A stretch of 64,000 nt of DNA from Spirodela intermedia (GCA_902729315.2 LR746266.1:5338259-5402258); one strand, 5' to 3'. Positions 38,647 through 53,885 are shown, counted from the stretch's first letter. A program made the numbers and translations. Notes: a model not told the origin generated them from the letters alone.

Positions 38647-41600
38647 ATGACTCTCCGGTTACTTCTGTTTCTCCTACTCCACCTGTGGAGTCTTCCTGCT
38701 CGTCTCTGCACCTCCCACCTCGCCGCCACCGCCAACCAGTCCCACTTCTTCGATCTCATGAGGCAGTTCCTCTCCGGCCCTGCCATCCACGCCTGGCGTT
38801 CCGCCGCCGACGCCGCTCCTTACTGCAACTTCACCGGCATCTCCTGCGACGGGCGAGGGTTCGTTGAGGCCATCGACATATCCTCATGGTCACTCAGTGG
38901 GCGATTCCCTTCAGACGTCTGCTCCTACCTTCCTGCCCTCCGGGTCCTCCGTATCGGCGCCAACAATCTCCGAGGAGGATTCCCCGCCGGCGTCCTCAAC
39001 TGCTCCTTCCTGGAAGAACTCGACGTCAGTTCTTCGGGTCTCAGCGGCGAGTTCCCGGACTTCTCCTCCATGACCTCTTTACGCGTCCTCGACACCTCCG
39101 GCAACGTCTTCATCGGCTCATTCCCCACCTCGATCTTCAATCTCACCCAATTGGAGTCCGTCAACTTCAACGAGAACCACGGTTATGAGCCGTGGAGACT
39201 GCCGGAGGAGCTCACCAGGTTGTCAAGGCTGAAGGTTTTGATCCTATCGTCCTCCTCGCTGCGGGGAGAGATCCCTCGGTGGATCGGGAACATGACGTCT
39301 CTGGTTGACCTCGAGCTCTGCGGGAACTATCTCAAGGGTCAGATTCCGGCGACTATTGGTAAGCTCGCCAAACTGCGGCACCTGGAACTATACTACAATC
39401 TGCTCGGAGGGGCAATCCCATCGGAGATCGGAAACCTGTCGCAGTTGACCGACTTGGACATCTCGGTCAACCAGCTCTCCGGGAGCATTCCAGGGGAGGT
39501 CCTGGCGCTGCCTCACCTCCGTGTGGTGCAGTTCTACAGCAACTGCCTCAGAGGGGAGCTGCCCTCCGTCGTGGGAAACTCCACCTCATTGACTATCATC
39601 TCTTTGTACCAGAACTTCCTCACGGGTCAACTGCCGGCCACGCTGGGTTCTTCATCCGAGCTGATGGTTCTGGAGGTCTCTGAGAATCGGCTCTCCGGCG
39701 GGCTCCCGCCGGATATCTGCGCGGGGGGGCGTCTTCAGTACTTCCTCGTTCTTGACAACCAGTTCTCCGGTGAGTTGCCACAGAGCTACGGGAGATGTGA
39801 GTCTCTGCTCCGGTTCCGCGTGAGCTACAACATGTTGGGCGGCGCCATACCGGAGGGGCTTCTGGGTCTTCCTCATATCTCCATCCTCGACTTGAGCTTC
39901 AACCACTTCGAAGGAAGGATCTGGAGAACAATCGGGAACGGCAAGAATCTGTCTGCCCTATTTGTTCAGAACAACCGGATCTCTGGGTCCCTGCCGCCTG
40001 AAATATCTCGGGCTACTACCTTGACGAAGATCGATCTGAGCAACAATCTTTTGTCAGGAGCCATTCCAGAAGAGCTCGGAAACCTGATCGAGCTGAACCA
40101 GTTGTCCCTGCAGGGAAACAAACTGGTTTCTTCCATTCCTAGGTCCCTCTCCGCATTGAAGAATCTCAACGTGCTGAACCTCTCCAACAATCACTTAACT
40201 GGGGAGATCCCCGAGAGTCTCTGTTCTCTGCTACCCAGTTCAATCGACTTCTCCAATAACCAGTTCTCTGGTCCCGTTCCCTTGCCTCTGCTAAGGGAAG
40301 GCCTCACCGAGAGCTTCGCCGGCAATCCCGGTCTGTGCCTTCCCACCCACCCCGATTACTTTAGTTTAGATATGGCTCCTTGCCCGCCCCCCAGTATCCG
40401 GAAGCGCCTGAACAACATCTGGTTCATCGGTGCCTCTGCTGTGCTCTGCACAATTGCGACCCTTGTCCTCGTCAAACGCTCGATTTACAAGAAGGGAGCG
40501 ATGGCGAAGCACGACGAAGCCTCCTCTTCTTCATCCTTATCCTACGACGTCACGAGCTTCCACAAGGTCAGCTTCCGTCAGCGGGAGATCGTCGATTCCC
40601 TGGTGGAGAAGAATATCGTGGGACAAGGAGGCTCAGGGACTGTATATAAGATTCAACTGAGCAACGGCGACTGGGTGGCCGTGAAGAAGCTATGGACAAG
40701 GAAGGCAACGAAGGACTCACCCTCCGGCAGACTGCCCCTCCAAAGGGAGATCAAAACGGAAGTGGAGATGCTGGGTAGCATTAGGCACAAGAACATCGTC
40801 AAGCTATACTGCTGCTTCTCGAGCTCCGACTCCAACCTCCTGGTTTACGAGTACATGTCCAACGGCAACCTGTGGGACGCCCTCCACAACGGGTGGAACT
40901 TCCTCGACTGGCGGGCGAGGCACCGAATTGCTCTGGGGATTGCTCAGGGCTTGGCCTATCTGCACCATGATCTCTTGCTCCCCATCGTTCATCGCGACGT
41001 CAAGACCTCCAACATACTGCTAGATGCGGATTTCGAGCCGAAGGTTGCGGATTTCGGCATTGCCAAGGTCTTGCAGGCCGGCGGGGAGAAGGATTCCACG
41101 GCTACCAGCGTCGCGGGAACGTATGGGTACATGGCCCCGGGTAATTATGCCCCATTTTTTAAACTATATCTAGAAAGTTTCTTTTAAGTCGTCGTCATTT
41201 CCTGCAGTATCCCTCGTCGCGTTGGGATTATAATCTGCAGTGCTTCTGTTTCATGGTTGTGGCGCCACAGAGTACGCGTACTACTCCAAAGTGACGACCA
41301 AGGGAGACGTCTACAGCTTCGGGGTGGTGCTCATGGAGCTGGTTACAGGAAGGAAGCCGACGGGTGAGGAATTCGGCGAGAACAGGGACCTCGTCCAGTG
41401 GGTCTCGAGCAAGGCGGCGACCAGAGAAGGGGCGGCGCAGGTCTTGGACAAGAGCCTATCCGCGTGTCCTCTAAGGGCGGAGATGATCGGGTCTCTGGGG
41501 ATCGCCCTCCGGTGCACCCGCACCGCGCCGGCTCTGCGGCCCTCCATGAACGAGGTCGTCCAGCTTCTAGCCGAAGCTAGCGCCTGCAGACGCGCTGAAG

Positions 41601-41650
41601 AGCCCAAGAGGCCGCCGCCGGCGAGGAAATCCGGCGTAGGAATCATTTGA
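38647..41650 (+). CDS. CEPR1: LRR receptor kinase CEPR1/XIP1-like (C-terminally encoded peptide receptor group)
   Basis: Exon 1 (38647-41140) and exon 2 (41271-41650) join in phase 1 as GYMAP|EYAYYSK, giving 957 residues, close to Arabidopsis CEPR1 (966 as I recall). Order: signal peptide (1-~25), cap with CNFTGISCDG, roughly 20 leucine-rich repeats, transmembrane segment about 592-612 (IWFIGASAVLCTIATLVLV), and a kinase with IVGQGGSGTVYK, lysine 680 (VAVKKL), HRDVKTSN with aspartate ~784, and DFGIAKVLQAGG. Motifs typical of CEPR1 include SYDVTSFHKVSFRQREI, GSIRHKNIVKLYCCFSS and NGNLWDALHNGWNFLDW. CEPR1 at the plasma membrane perceives CEP peptides that report nitrogen status from root to shoot, and affects vascular development. 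Catalytic residues are intact. The intron sits at the same codon as in neighbouring BAM1. Confidence 0.94.
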
Positions 41651-41909
41651 TGAGATCAGTTAACGAAAGCATCCGTAAAGATTACCTAGCTCGCACTTTC
41701 TTCTCTTGCACCTTCCAAGTGTACGCGGAATCCTCTGCATAGGGCTTCCGATTCTAATTCCGCCCCCTTTCATCACGGAGAACCTGTCAAGATCAGCTTC
41801 TTGTTCACGCACGGCATCCGCCACGGGGGGAACTAATTCGGGTTCCTCTCCTCTTTTCGTTGGTAGGAGTGATCCCCCTCTCCCAACGATGAAAAAGAAA
41901 AGCACTGGC

Positions 41910-41952
41910 GAGAGAGAGAGAGAGAGAGAGAGTGAGAGTGAGAGAGAGAGAG
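41910..41952. repeat. Imperfect (GA)n array downstream of CEPR1
   Basis: GA run interrupted by two GT steps, about 260 bases after the CEPR1 stop. Confidence 0.85.
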
Positions 41953-42470
41953 CGGAGGGGGACCAAGAATGTGCACCGCCTCTTCATGTTTCCCACTCGA
42001 TGTATACTCTGAGCGTCGTGGAGAGAAAACTAAAAATGAAGAGCCCGATCGGAATCGGCCGGCGTGGCCACTTCGTTGCATCGGTGGGCATCTGTCTCCT
42101 TTCCTCGGTGGGGAATTTCGAGTTTAGGCTGATCCGTCGAGACGTTGCAGCGTAGGCTGCGCCCTCAGGAGGAGCTCCGCTGCCGTCTGTCCGTCCGGTT
42201 CAGACGCCGCGGTGCCCAAGTGACTGTTTCGACGATTATCCATGGCTTGCGCTCTCCCCCTCCATCGCGATCTCGACTACTTTATCGGTCCTATCTTTGT
42301 TGGAAATCATATGATGTGATATGTTATATAGAGTGGTCGATCTTATGTGGAAGGAAATAGTGGGGGTTGCATGATTCTTCGAAAACTGTTATAAGCTAGA
42401 CACAGTCAATATCAACCAGGAGAGGGACAGAAACCGGAATCCCCTCCAAAATGATGGGCCAGGAGTGAGC

Positions 42471-42473
<3 letters not shown>

Positions 42474-42540
<67 letters not shown>
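42474..42540. repeat. (GA)n array, about 33 units
   Basis: A perfect GA run, one of the longest of the window, about 0.8 kb downstream of CEPR1. It generates poly-Leu/Ser frames on the other strand that are not genes. Confidence 0.95.
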
Positions 42541-42541
<1 letters not shown>

Positions 42542-45500
42542 TGAAACGCGTTGGGCGGTGGCTCCCTCTTTCTCAGAGTGCGCTTGCGGGTAATGGGCTT
42601 CTCTCTGAAACACGCCATGTGCTGCGATAACGCTGGATAAGCGGTGTTCGTTCGTGAAGTACTACTGTCCACCAGAGTTTCAAAGGGATACAGGCAATGT
42701 TCGAGCTTGATAAGCTGGGGAACATGAGCTCTCTCACTAGAGATCTCTCTCTATATCTCTCCTTCTTTTATACGTGTAAATCACGGAGGAGCCCGGCGAC
42801 ACAGTGCATCTTAAGGGTCGACACGGAGTTCCATTGCCCCTATTTTTCCCCGGCTGGAATCGTCGGATCATTAGGAGTACCCTCGTAAAAATCCCGCACC
42901 TTTTCTGTTTGTGTTGGTATCCGTGGGAAGAAGGCGAAGAACGGAGGTGCAGTCGAATCCGTTGGATCGGTCCTCATTGGACTGGGCCAACTGGCCGGAA
43001 GGAGATACGAAGCCCTAAAAATGGGGAATTTCCCCCCCCAGCGCATGCTTGGAGAGGCTCGCCGGCGACAGCCATGATCGCTCGGAGAGAAAGTAGGAGT
43101 CAGCTCAAGATGACGATCGCCGACGATGGTGATGTCCCTTCACCTTTCCTCGAGGACATCACCGTCGCGTCGGATGACTGAGGCTTTTATGAACCGGCGA
43201 CAGCGCAGGGCCCTCCTGGGGGAGCGCAGATCGTTCCCCTGCCGGCGGCGCCGCCCGCGCTGGGCACCTCCTCCTCCCTCAACAGTGCCCGCGATTGAAG
43301 CCGGCGCCTAATGCGGGCGGCACAGCGAGCCAGGGGACGTACCCGCTGCATGGGAACTGTGACGGCAGGAAGGAAGCGGGCCAGACGCACTCTGTCAATT
43401 TCCTCTTCCACTTTGGGGCCTCCCGCGGCCGTCGCCGGCGGAGCCGGCGACTCTCCCTCTTCGCATCGCCATTACTGCAGCCGCAAGTACGGGGAGTGGA
43501 GTAAAGAGGGTTGACTTTCTATGCACGGCTGCCGGTTCGCATCTCTCCCTCTTCGTCTCCTGTTCTTTTCTCCCATCGTCACCATGGTCCGTCCTTTGTG
43601 CTCCTCTCTCTCCCAGACCCTCCACTGTCAAGAGGACGTCGATATTAGGGATCGGACCAAAGTCAAAGCTTCATGCTGGCGCGCAATCAATCTTGGAGGG
43701 TTGGACGAGGTGGGCCAATTCGAAAGCTCCACGTGACTCGGACCCCAACAAAAAGTCCCTCTTTTATCCATGACGCAACTGTTTAAGACGAGGGACGAGG
43801 GACTGTGAGTGTACTGCTATGGATTTCTATTTTGGAAGGGACGGGGGAAGGAGGGAACGTCTCAGTAGCAGAGAACAGCAGCCATGATCAGAGGACGGCC
43901 GGAGATAGCAGATGCCCTCCTTCGCTAGCCGTCTCCTCCCTCCACCTCCTCCTCCGAACTTGAAGCGGTCCGGTGAGACGGGCCGTCCTCGTATCCGGGA
44001 AGAAACTTCGGCAATGACCGTGTTGCAGGGAGGTTGAGGGCTAGAAGAAGGCTGAGAAATCGGCGGCGTAGGAGAAGGAAAGAGGTCTGCGTTGTTTTTT
44101 TGATCCAATGGTCGCCGCCCCCCCCGCCGCCGCCGCCGTTCTTCACTATTCTTCGCCTCTCGAGTTCAGAGACGACAAAACTACCCCTCCTTCCATGGGA
44201 ACATCCACGCCAATTCGGAGGATGGTTTCGTCAATGTAGCTCCTGCGCGTCGTACGGCTTTCGATGGCAAACAGGGTGGAGCCAGGCAGAAGTTTAGTGG
44301 TAACGGTGGCGCCGGCGGCCGTGGTGGCAGCAGTCGTCCTTGATCTACGAAGGAAAGATACGGGGACTTTCTGTCTCGATGGCAGAGGGAATGTCCGTCG
44401 GCTGGAGCATTCCGGGAAGACCGGGAGGAGCTGCGACGACGTATGGATGTGCCCTTTCGCTAAACGTATAGACATTTAATACACGCATAGGCGGGGTATA
44501 CGGAGATAGTCCAAAGCATCGACCTCCTGGTCATGCTGTCCTTTTCGATTTTAATGGAGTTCTTCAATTTCTGTTCCTGGATTTGGGAACCATCGACTGG
44601 CCATTTTCTCATCCTGTTTCGCGGGGTTCCCCTTATTTTTCAGTTCTATACATGCTTTCTTTTTCATCTGATCTGTCTGGATCATTTCTCTGTAGTACCA
44701 ACAGATATCCGTGTGCCGACTTAAATTATGCATGTTCCGGTCACCCCATGATCTTGAAGAAATGGGTTTTTGTTGTTGATCTTGAATTGATGGATACTTC
44801 ATTCGCTGTCACGGCGAGGTTTTGGAGTTCATCGATTCCTATCTGGCTCACGCAACCTTGCTCGATCTTCTCATTCCTACAAGTACTAACGCATTCATCC
44901 CGAGCGGCAGATTGCAGGGATGACGCTGTTTCTGCGAAGATCCATCGTATTTGTCTATTTATTTCCTTGAATTGAGGATAAATCTCTGTGCTACCTCGTT
45001 GTTTCTGGGTCGAACTCTGGTGGTTTGGCCCGCCAAACTTGCCGACTTCATGTCTGCTTTACCTGTAGAATTCAATGGCAGCTGAGTGGTCATGTCCGAT
45101 TGATCTTCGCCCTCTTCTTTTCCATTTCAGTTCAATTTTATAGATCATGAAAGAGATTTCTACTGTTTGTGGGCTGAATTTGCTCCAGTGAAGACCAAAA
45201 AGTGTGTGCAGATTGGTGGAGACACGAACAGATTGAAAGGTGGGTAATGCAGGTGCCTGTGGATCTAAGAACTCGGATCAGAAAGACAGAACAATCGAGT
45301 TCAATTCTGTCTTCACTGATTAACGAGATAAACCCTCGCCAAACCCGTAGCTCCAGCAAAAAGTGATCTTTTAAGCTTCTCGCATGAAGTCTGTGCTTCT
45401 CTGTGACTTGAGCTTCACGTTGACCAAGATGGATGCTGCTCTGGGCTGAACCTCTTCAGAAAACGAAACAGATGATGAATCTTTCCATGGGTGCTTGCAA

Positions 45501-46200
45501 GAAGCTTAAGAGCACCAGAGGAACGAAGCTGCGTCGTTCTAGCCTGGTTTTCTTCGTGGCCATAAGCTGTAGTCTATATAATCTCCTGTGTATATCAGGT
45601 GGTCGAGGATCTGAAATGATGCTCTCCGAGAGGATGTAACCTCACAACCGGGCGTCTTTTGGGTGGTGGAGCCTTCCAGCCAAGCTGCTCAGCTGAATTG
45701 GTTATGTTCTTAATTTCTGTTCCTGTTCCTGTTTCTATTTTTGTTATTTTGATCGTGTTGGATTCGAGGATATATCAATTCATGTGGGTTTAAAAGGTAT
45801 ATTTATAATCCTTGTTTATTTATGGATCAAGGAAAATCGTGCATTTTGGATTCAGTTCTCTTGATTTCTGTTCTTCCAGCGCTTCGTATTTCATAGATGT
45901 GAAGAAACATTTAGCCATGCGTTGACTTTGGGTTTCTATTTCTGGAAATCATTTTCACCCGGTGTGGAGTCGTCTTCAGCGAATTCTCATGATGGTAAGC
46001 TACCGGATTTACCCTCTGGGTAACTTCTCCGGCGGGTCAGCGTTGACTCCAAGCTGACTATGTTTCCTGATAGAACAAGAGTGCGAGTCCACAGAATTAG
46101 GAAAAAAAAGAGGCAGATTTTGGGGGCTGAATGTTTCCTTACTTTAAGCCAATATCCTGTGCAAGAATGTACGGTCTCCGACAAGATCGTTGACTTCGAG

Positions 46201-46236
46201 TGGGCCCACCCTCCGGTTGAGCCCACGTGGAGCCCA
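46201..46236 (+). promoter_or_regulatory. Site II and G-box-like cluster upstream of alpha-tubulin
   Basis: TGGGCCCA at 46201-46208 is followed by GCCCACGTGG at 46221-46230, which contains a CACGTGG G-box core, and AGCCCA after it. It lies about 430 bases upstream of the TATA box, so it is distal and its target is uncertain. Confidence 0.4.
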
Positions 46237-46663
46237 TTTTGCCGGCGGCGAGTCCTCATCTCGGCCAGCCACGATGGGGACGTCTGAGCTGTTTCTTTTG
46301 TCCGGAGGAGGCGACGGTTGGAAAGTTACCATCCGAGTGAGGGCATTTATGATATTTCACTGTACTGAAACGGTTCGGGTCGACTTATGGCCCAGGATCG
46401 TTGCGAGTCGGCCGAGCCGTCCCCAACTCGGGCGGAGGGGTAGCGGGTCATAAGGGTATTTTGGGACTTCTATAAGACAGCTGGCGCTAGTTTGAAAATT
46501 GAAAAGAAGGCCAAAATTGGGCGGTAAGAGATCATGCGCCGCGCGTGACTGGCACCAGCGAGTGGCCTTTCTGTTCTCTCCTCCCTGTCTTAACCATGGT
46601 TAACTAACTAACCACGATTAGAAAAATATTTTGCCGAAAAGAAATTCGCTGTATTTCTTTGCC

Positions 46664-46671
46664 TATAAATA
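46664..46671 (+). promoter_or_regulatory. TATA box of alpha-tubulin
   Basis: TATAAATA within GCCTATAAATATATGG, 149 bases upstream of the ATG. Confidence 0.75.
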
Positions 46672-46788
46672 TATGGGGGCGTTGCGCTAGGGCGAACCAT
46701 CGGTGGTTTGGCGTCTTCATACACGCCTTTCCCCAGATCCGCCGGCCCTTCGCCAGATCTACTCCCTCAGCATTCTCCTCGCTGTTAG

Positions 46789-49267
<2,479 letters not shown>

Positions 49268-49927
49268 AGATGAGCTCTTCATCCCTACCACTAGCTGTTG
49301 TTGCTTTCGTATCCCCTTTCCTTTCCTGTTTTGCTATCTTTGAACCTATGTGATGTGTACTGTGCCTATGCCGTCCTCGTTTGTCCCGAGAAAAAACTCT
49401 CCTTCAGTGTCCTGCATTCCACCTGCTTCCTTGTTGGAAATTCTCTTGTCACTAAGTGTGGTCAATTAATGATTAGTGGACCAGCGGCCAGCTGTTGATT
49501 CTTGACTTGTAATCAACGAAACCATCGCCGGCCTCACGAAGGAATCGGATTACTGTACCAAAAAGGTATGTAAAGCTGTGGTGCTCCGAAGCCTGCTGAC
49601 GCCCCACTATACAAAGGCCCGTTAAATCGAAGAATGGCTGCGGGGTTCTTTGCTTGGGCCTAAAGCAAGACAGGAACGGGGGCGTTGACGAGCGCTGCCG
49701 TGGGATCCCCAGGTTACTTGCACTCAATTTTCATCTCCCTCGCGAGCCGCAGTCCGTGTTTGACTCGTCTTCTTCCCCCCCCCCCCCCCGCCTTACGGCT
49801 CCTCCCTGATGTCGGCGGCGAGACCACCCCACCGCTTCTAATTTCGGTGCCGGAAGACTTGGTGGCGGAGGAGGATGATTCTGCGAGTTATTTAAGCTCC
49901 GGGATATGCCTGTTCTGCTCGGTGAGA
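49268..49927. other. Short spacer between alpha-tubulin and the SRO gene
   Basis: Holds the tubulin 3' untranslated region and the whole upstream region of the SRO gene. A C-run of about 13 lies near 49777-49789. TATTTAA at about 49890 is a poor, very close TATA candidate. An open frame runs in phase from 49685 into the SRO ORF, so an earlier start is formally possible. Confidence 0.5.
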
Positions 49928-51460
49928 ATGGAGAGGATGACCCTCCGCCGGTCCGGCGACGTGGCTGCTGCCGCCGCCGCCGCCGCCGCCGTGGGGGTCG
50001 TCGGGGAGGAGGAAGATGTGGTCTGGGGATTGAGGAATTTCAAGAGCAGCGCGCCGCCGGCGAGGGTTCTGTTCTTTGCCGGCGGCTACTGGGAAGATTT
50101 CCCCGCGGAGCTGCTCAAGGCGCTAAGGGAAGCATTCGTGGCGGAGAAGGCCATCGTGGAAGTCCCCGCCGGGGAGTCCCTGTTCCTGTTTGACTTCGCT
50201 AGGATGCTGCAGATCGACCCGTCGACGTGCGCTCGGAATCCCATCGCCTGGATCGACGTCAACGGCCGCTGCTTCTTCCCCAGAGTATTCGTCGGAAGAG
50301 GGGTCAACGAGAACGGGGGCGGCGCTGCGCCGTCGGAGAGATCGAACGACAGCGAGGCGATGTCGGCCGCTGGAGACTCTCGCCGGCAGCGGTGGGAGAG
50401 TCTGCAAGTTCTCAGCGAAGGTGACAGGTGCTACAAGATCGTACGGAGTCTCTTTCTCACTGGGATGAGGAGGTTCTCTCCGCACACGAGGATCACTCGC
50501 ATCCGCAGGGGCTTGCGGTTGAAAGCTTTCATGGCGCAGGCGGAGAGGACCAAGCTCGCTGGCGGCGCCGCCAACATCAAGTTCGGATGGTATGGCGCCG
50601 ACGCTTCCGCCGTCGCCGCCGTCGCTGCCGACGGCTTCGGGTCCCCGATCCCTGGAGCGTTCTTGTCCCATGCGAGTTATCCGTACCCAAGGTAAGAACC
50701 AGGGTGGGTGACGGAGGGAGGGTCTTCCTTGCATTTTTCTGGTTTTGTTTGGTGACGAATGGTTGGGTTTCCTCTGGTGCAGTTCGCTGCTGTCGGAGGT
50801 TGATGAAGACGGCGAGAGGCATATCGTTCTCTGCAAGGTCATAATGCGGAGCCCAGAGAAGGTTGACTTTAGTTCCCCTCAGTCGCATCCCGGGAGCGCC
50901 GCCGCGTTCGTCTGCGGCGTGGATGATCTCGAGAAACCCAGATGGGATCTTGTTTGGGGCGCCCAAATGAACACGAACATTCTTCCCCAGTACATTGTGA
51001 GCTTCAAGACATCAGGTTCAGGCATTCTTCCTCTTCTTCTTCTCCTTGCTCCTTCTCGTTCTTCGTCTCATCTACTTTTCGTCTTCTATTTGACCAGATC
51101 CTCAGAGACCCATGACGAAGGGCGCCAAGGGAGAAGCGGTCAACAGGGGGCTATCGTTTCCTAAACTGTTTGCCGAAATGGGAAGCTCCCTCCCTTCTTC
51201 CAGAGTGCAGGCACTACAGGTTCTGTACAATCGCTTCAAGGTTCGTTCTTTCGTCCCTGAAGCTATCATACGCAAGGTTGAAACCTTGGGAGATTTATTC
51301 ATAATCCGTTTTATTTCTGTGCGACTAATCCGTTGACGAAAACCCATCTCCTGTTCTGCAGGCCGGGAGAGTCTCCAAAGACATCTTCACTGCAGGTCTG
51401 AGAAGAATCGTCGGCGATAGGTTGCTGAGGACGGCGATTAAGCGATGTAATGGCCGCTAA
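49928..51460 (+). CDS. SRO: RCD1/SRO-type protein (WWE-like, PARP-like and RST domains)
   Basis: Four exons (49928-50691, 50783-51015, 51098-51240, 51362-51460) join in phase to 412 residues. The region about 31-115 resembles the N-terminal WWE domain of RCD1 (ARVLFFAGGYWEDFP, NPIAWIDVNGRCFFP). Residues about 157-332 are PARP-like (CYKIVRSLFLTGM, KFGWYGADASAVAAVAADGF, VCGVDDLEKPRWDLVWG, NILPQYIVSFKTS). The C-terminus (about 347-412, RGLSFPKLFAEMGSSLPSS ... LLRTAIKRCNGR) is the RST domain that binds transcription factors such as DREB2A. RCD1/SRO proteins are nuclear hubs for oxidative and salt stress; their PARP domains generally lack the NAD-binding triad, and I do not see the usual His motif here. 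The protein is shorter than RCD1 (589), mainly before the WWE part. A (GCC)n run encodes nine alanines near residue 13. The start is chosen at the first good ATG. Confidence 0.9.
49969..49990 (+). repeat. (GCC)n coding repeat in the SRO gene
   Basis: Trinucleotide run giving an alanine tract in the N-terminal tail. It is likely variable between individuals but keeps the frame. Confidence 0.8.
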
Positions 51461-51831
51461 TAATGATGCCTCAATTAAAGGTGGGCCGGTTGTTCTTCTT
51501 GTTCTGTGATTAGTGAGTAGTGTGATTAGTTCTTAATTATCTGAGACAAGACGGAGGATTAGACAGGATCACGTGATCGGGCGATCCTGTGGAAAAAGGT
51601 GGCTCTTGGAGCCGTTGCTAATTGGGCCCGATTCAGAAGCGTAGAGCCCACTTTCTCTCACTACTCTCTCTCTCTCTCTCTAAACATGCGCATTTTAGTG
51701 GCCCGGTTGGATTGAGGTCCGGGAATATTACGCACTCGAGGGACGTCAGAAGATGGGCCGGACGCCTAATAGGTGGTCCTGACGTTGCGACGCTTCGGAT
51801 CGCGGCAGGAGATAGATAAATTTATAGATTG

Positions 51832-51836
<5 letters not shown>

Positions 51837-51899
<63 letters not shown>
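51837..51899. repeat. (GA)n array, about 30 units
   Basis: A pure GA run preceded by GATT/GATA steps. The opposite strand reads as a poly-Ser/Leu frame, an artefact. Confidence 0.95.
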
Positions 51900-51900
<1 letters not shown>

Positions 51901-52080
51901 TTCCAAGATGGAGGTAGATTTTTTCCTAGTGGACAAGATGAAGGTGGCCGGACTGAGATGTTGAAGCGGCGAAACACGTGTATCACATGATATTGTGATA
52001 AGGATCGCGGCGAAGGGTAATGGCCAGGGAGTCTCGCCGACAAAAAGCTTAAAATATTTAGGAGTGACACCGATGGATAT

Positions 52081-52191
<111 letters not shown>

Positions 52192-53131
52192 AGCGTTGTC
52201 TGGGAATGCCCACTTGCCGAGTTCAACTGGCGTCCAACGAACGCGAGCGTTTGATAAGCAAACATCTCTCCGTTGGCCCGATCTCCGCCGCGAGGCGATG
52301 GAAGGGGACAGGTGGCTGCTGCTCAGTCGAAAGGAGAGGGGGCATGACGGCGCATCTCCCTGTCAGTGGCTCCCCAAGTCTAAAGCTCGCTAGCCCAGTG
52401 GACGGACATCCCCATCGGCCGCTCCCTCATCCGTCGGCGAGGTGCCCGCTCGTTCCCTTTTCTTCTGGATGATCTCATCCGGAGGAGATTCTCCCAGATA
52501 AGCTCTCTAGCAGTCGTATATTAATTTCCGTCGGTGGTGGAAGACGATGCCCCCCTAGATATTCCCCGAGCTCAGGACTCCACATGGTTGAGTCGATGTC
52601 GATCACCTATGGCCCCCGAAGGAGAAAGAGAGAGAGAGAGAAAGAGATCGATTCGAAAGTCAACGCTGAGCGCCGTTATCCCAGTCTGCATCCGGCCGGC
52701 GCTCCGATAACGGCGGATGGCTCTCTGGCATTCTTTGGTCTTGGACTCTTCCCCGTTGTCTTAAGAAACGGCTGGTGCAAGAACATCAGTTGTCGCCCTG
52801 CGAGGGAGGGTCTACTTCCCATGGCGGGGAAGGAGGGCGGGCAAGGGATCCAGAGTGAGATAGGACGAGGCGGGTCCCGATGGGCCACCCATATGGAGAG
52901 CCGTTCAGCTCGGATAAGACGAGTCCGCACGAGGGATAGTGATAATGGCGTCGCCTCCCCTCGTTCGATCTCCGTCCATGGAGTGGGATCTTCGTCCTCA
53001 CCTGTTCTAGGCCGGAATAGGTCGGCTGTTCCCCTTCGGTCGCCGGAGAACTTTGCGGACGGCGAGTTTGACAACTTCTTGTTTTGTTTGTCCGCAAAAA
53101 TCTACAATTTATGCGGCCAAACAATCCGCAC

Positions 53132-53160
53132 GGGAGAGAGAGAGAGAGAGAGAGAGAGAG
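53132..53160. repeat. (GA)n array upstream of ITPK1
   Basis: About 14 GA units 725 bases before the ITPK1 ATG. Confidence 0.85.
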
Positions 53161-53885
53161 CTGTCTGAAAATGGCATGACGGAGCCTGCTCGGTCGTCCC
53201 TTCATTCTGCGGGAATCCGAATATTCCAGCGCGTCTCTAAGTATCATTCCCGCGGGGAGGACGAGCCGTCGAGCATGGTGACGAGTTCTCCTCCGAGACG
53301 GCAATAAATATCAGTGTTGTACGGTATTGATCCGGATCTCCTTGGTCCTAGCTGACCACTTCCTGCTGGCCGGGGACCCTCAGAGAGAGAGAGAGAGGAG
53401 GTAATTGCCCTCGATAGAGAAGGGCAAAGACAGTGGGACCCTGGACTTGGGGGTTTGTCGTTCTATCTAAAATACAGTGGCTTTAGAGGTGATGGCACTC
53501 TCGGAATTAAGAGCTCGCCCGTCCCATGCCTCCTGCTACAAATGCGCAGTCGAAGACACCTCTCTCCCACTCTCTATGTGTCTCTACGCTCAATGCGCGC
53601 GTCCCCAGCTGGTCTCTTTCTGGAGGCGGGGGTGGGGAATCAAGGCATCAGTTCCGAGAATCGAGAGCTGCCTGCGTAAGGTTTGGGGAATCGGAGTTGT
53701 CTTCATGTCATCTGCACGGCCTGTGCAACCAGTCGTAACGCCGCTGATTGCCGGAGGGAACCACGCGGGGAGAGGATCTTCTGCTGTTCGGCCTTCACGT
53801 CGACGCCTTCCGTGGGGGGCTTCTGAAGTTCAGAGCTTCAGGGGAGGGAACTGGGGAGGGGAGGCAGCGTGAGGGGCGGCCAAAG

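Larger units (their letters stand above)
41651..46200. other. 4.5 kb spacer between CEPR1 and alpha-tubulin
   Basis: No gene is firmly supported. GA arrays lie at 41910-41952 and 42474-42540. A GC-rich block (43000-44480) contains opposed frames, for example one on the minus strand at 44146-44475, and 44500-45950 is T-rich sequence resembling introns or leaders. A 68-codon frame at 45433-45639 (with MGACKKLKSTRG) matches no peptide family I know. A long tubulin leader intron or a non-coding transcript is possible but unproven. Confidence 0.4.

Noticed and set aside
44146-44475. 109-codon minus-strand frame in the CEPR1-tubulin spacer
   Set aside because: No recognisable motif and no splice or promoter context; overlapping plus-strand frames of similar length exist. 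Not reported as a gene.
45433-45639. 68-codon frame as a possible small signalling peptide
   Set aside because: No signal peptide at its N-terminus and no CLE, IDA, CEP, RGF or PSK-type conserved C-terminus.
49685-49927. Earlier in-frame start for the SRO protein
   Set aside because: The extra 81 residues are Pro-rich translation of a C-run and leader-like sequence and resemble nothing in RCD1/SRO proteins. Left as a possibility only.
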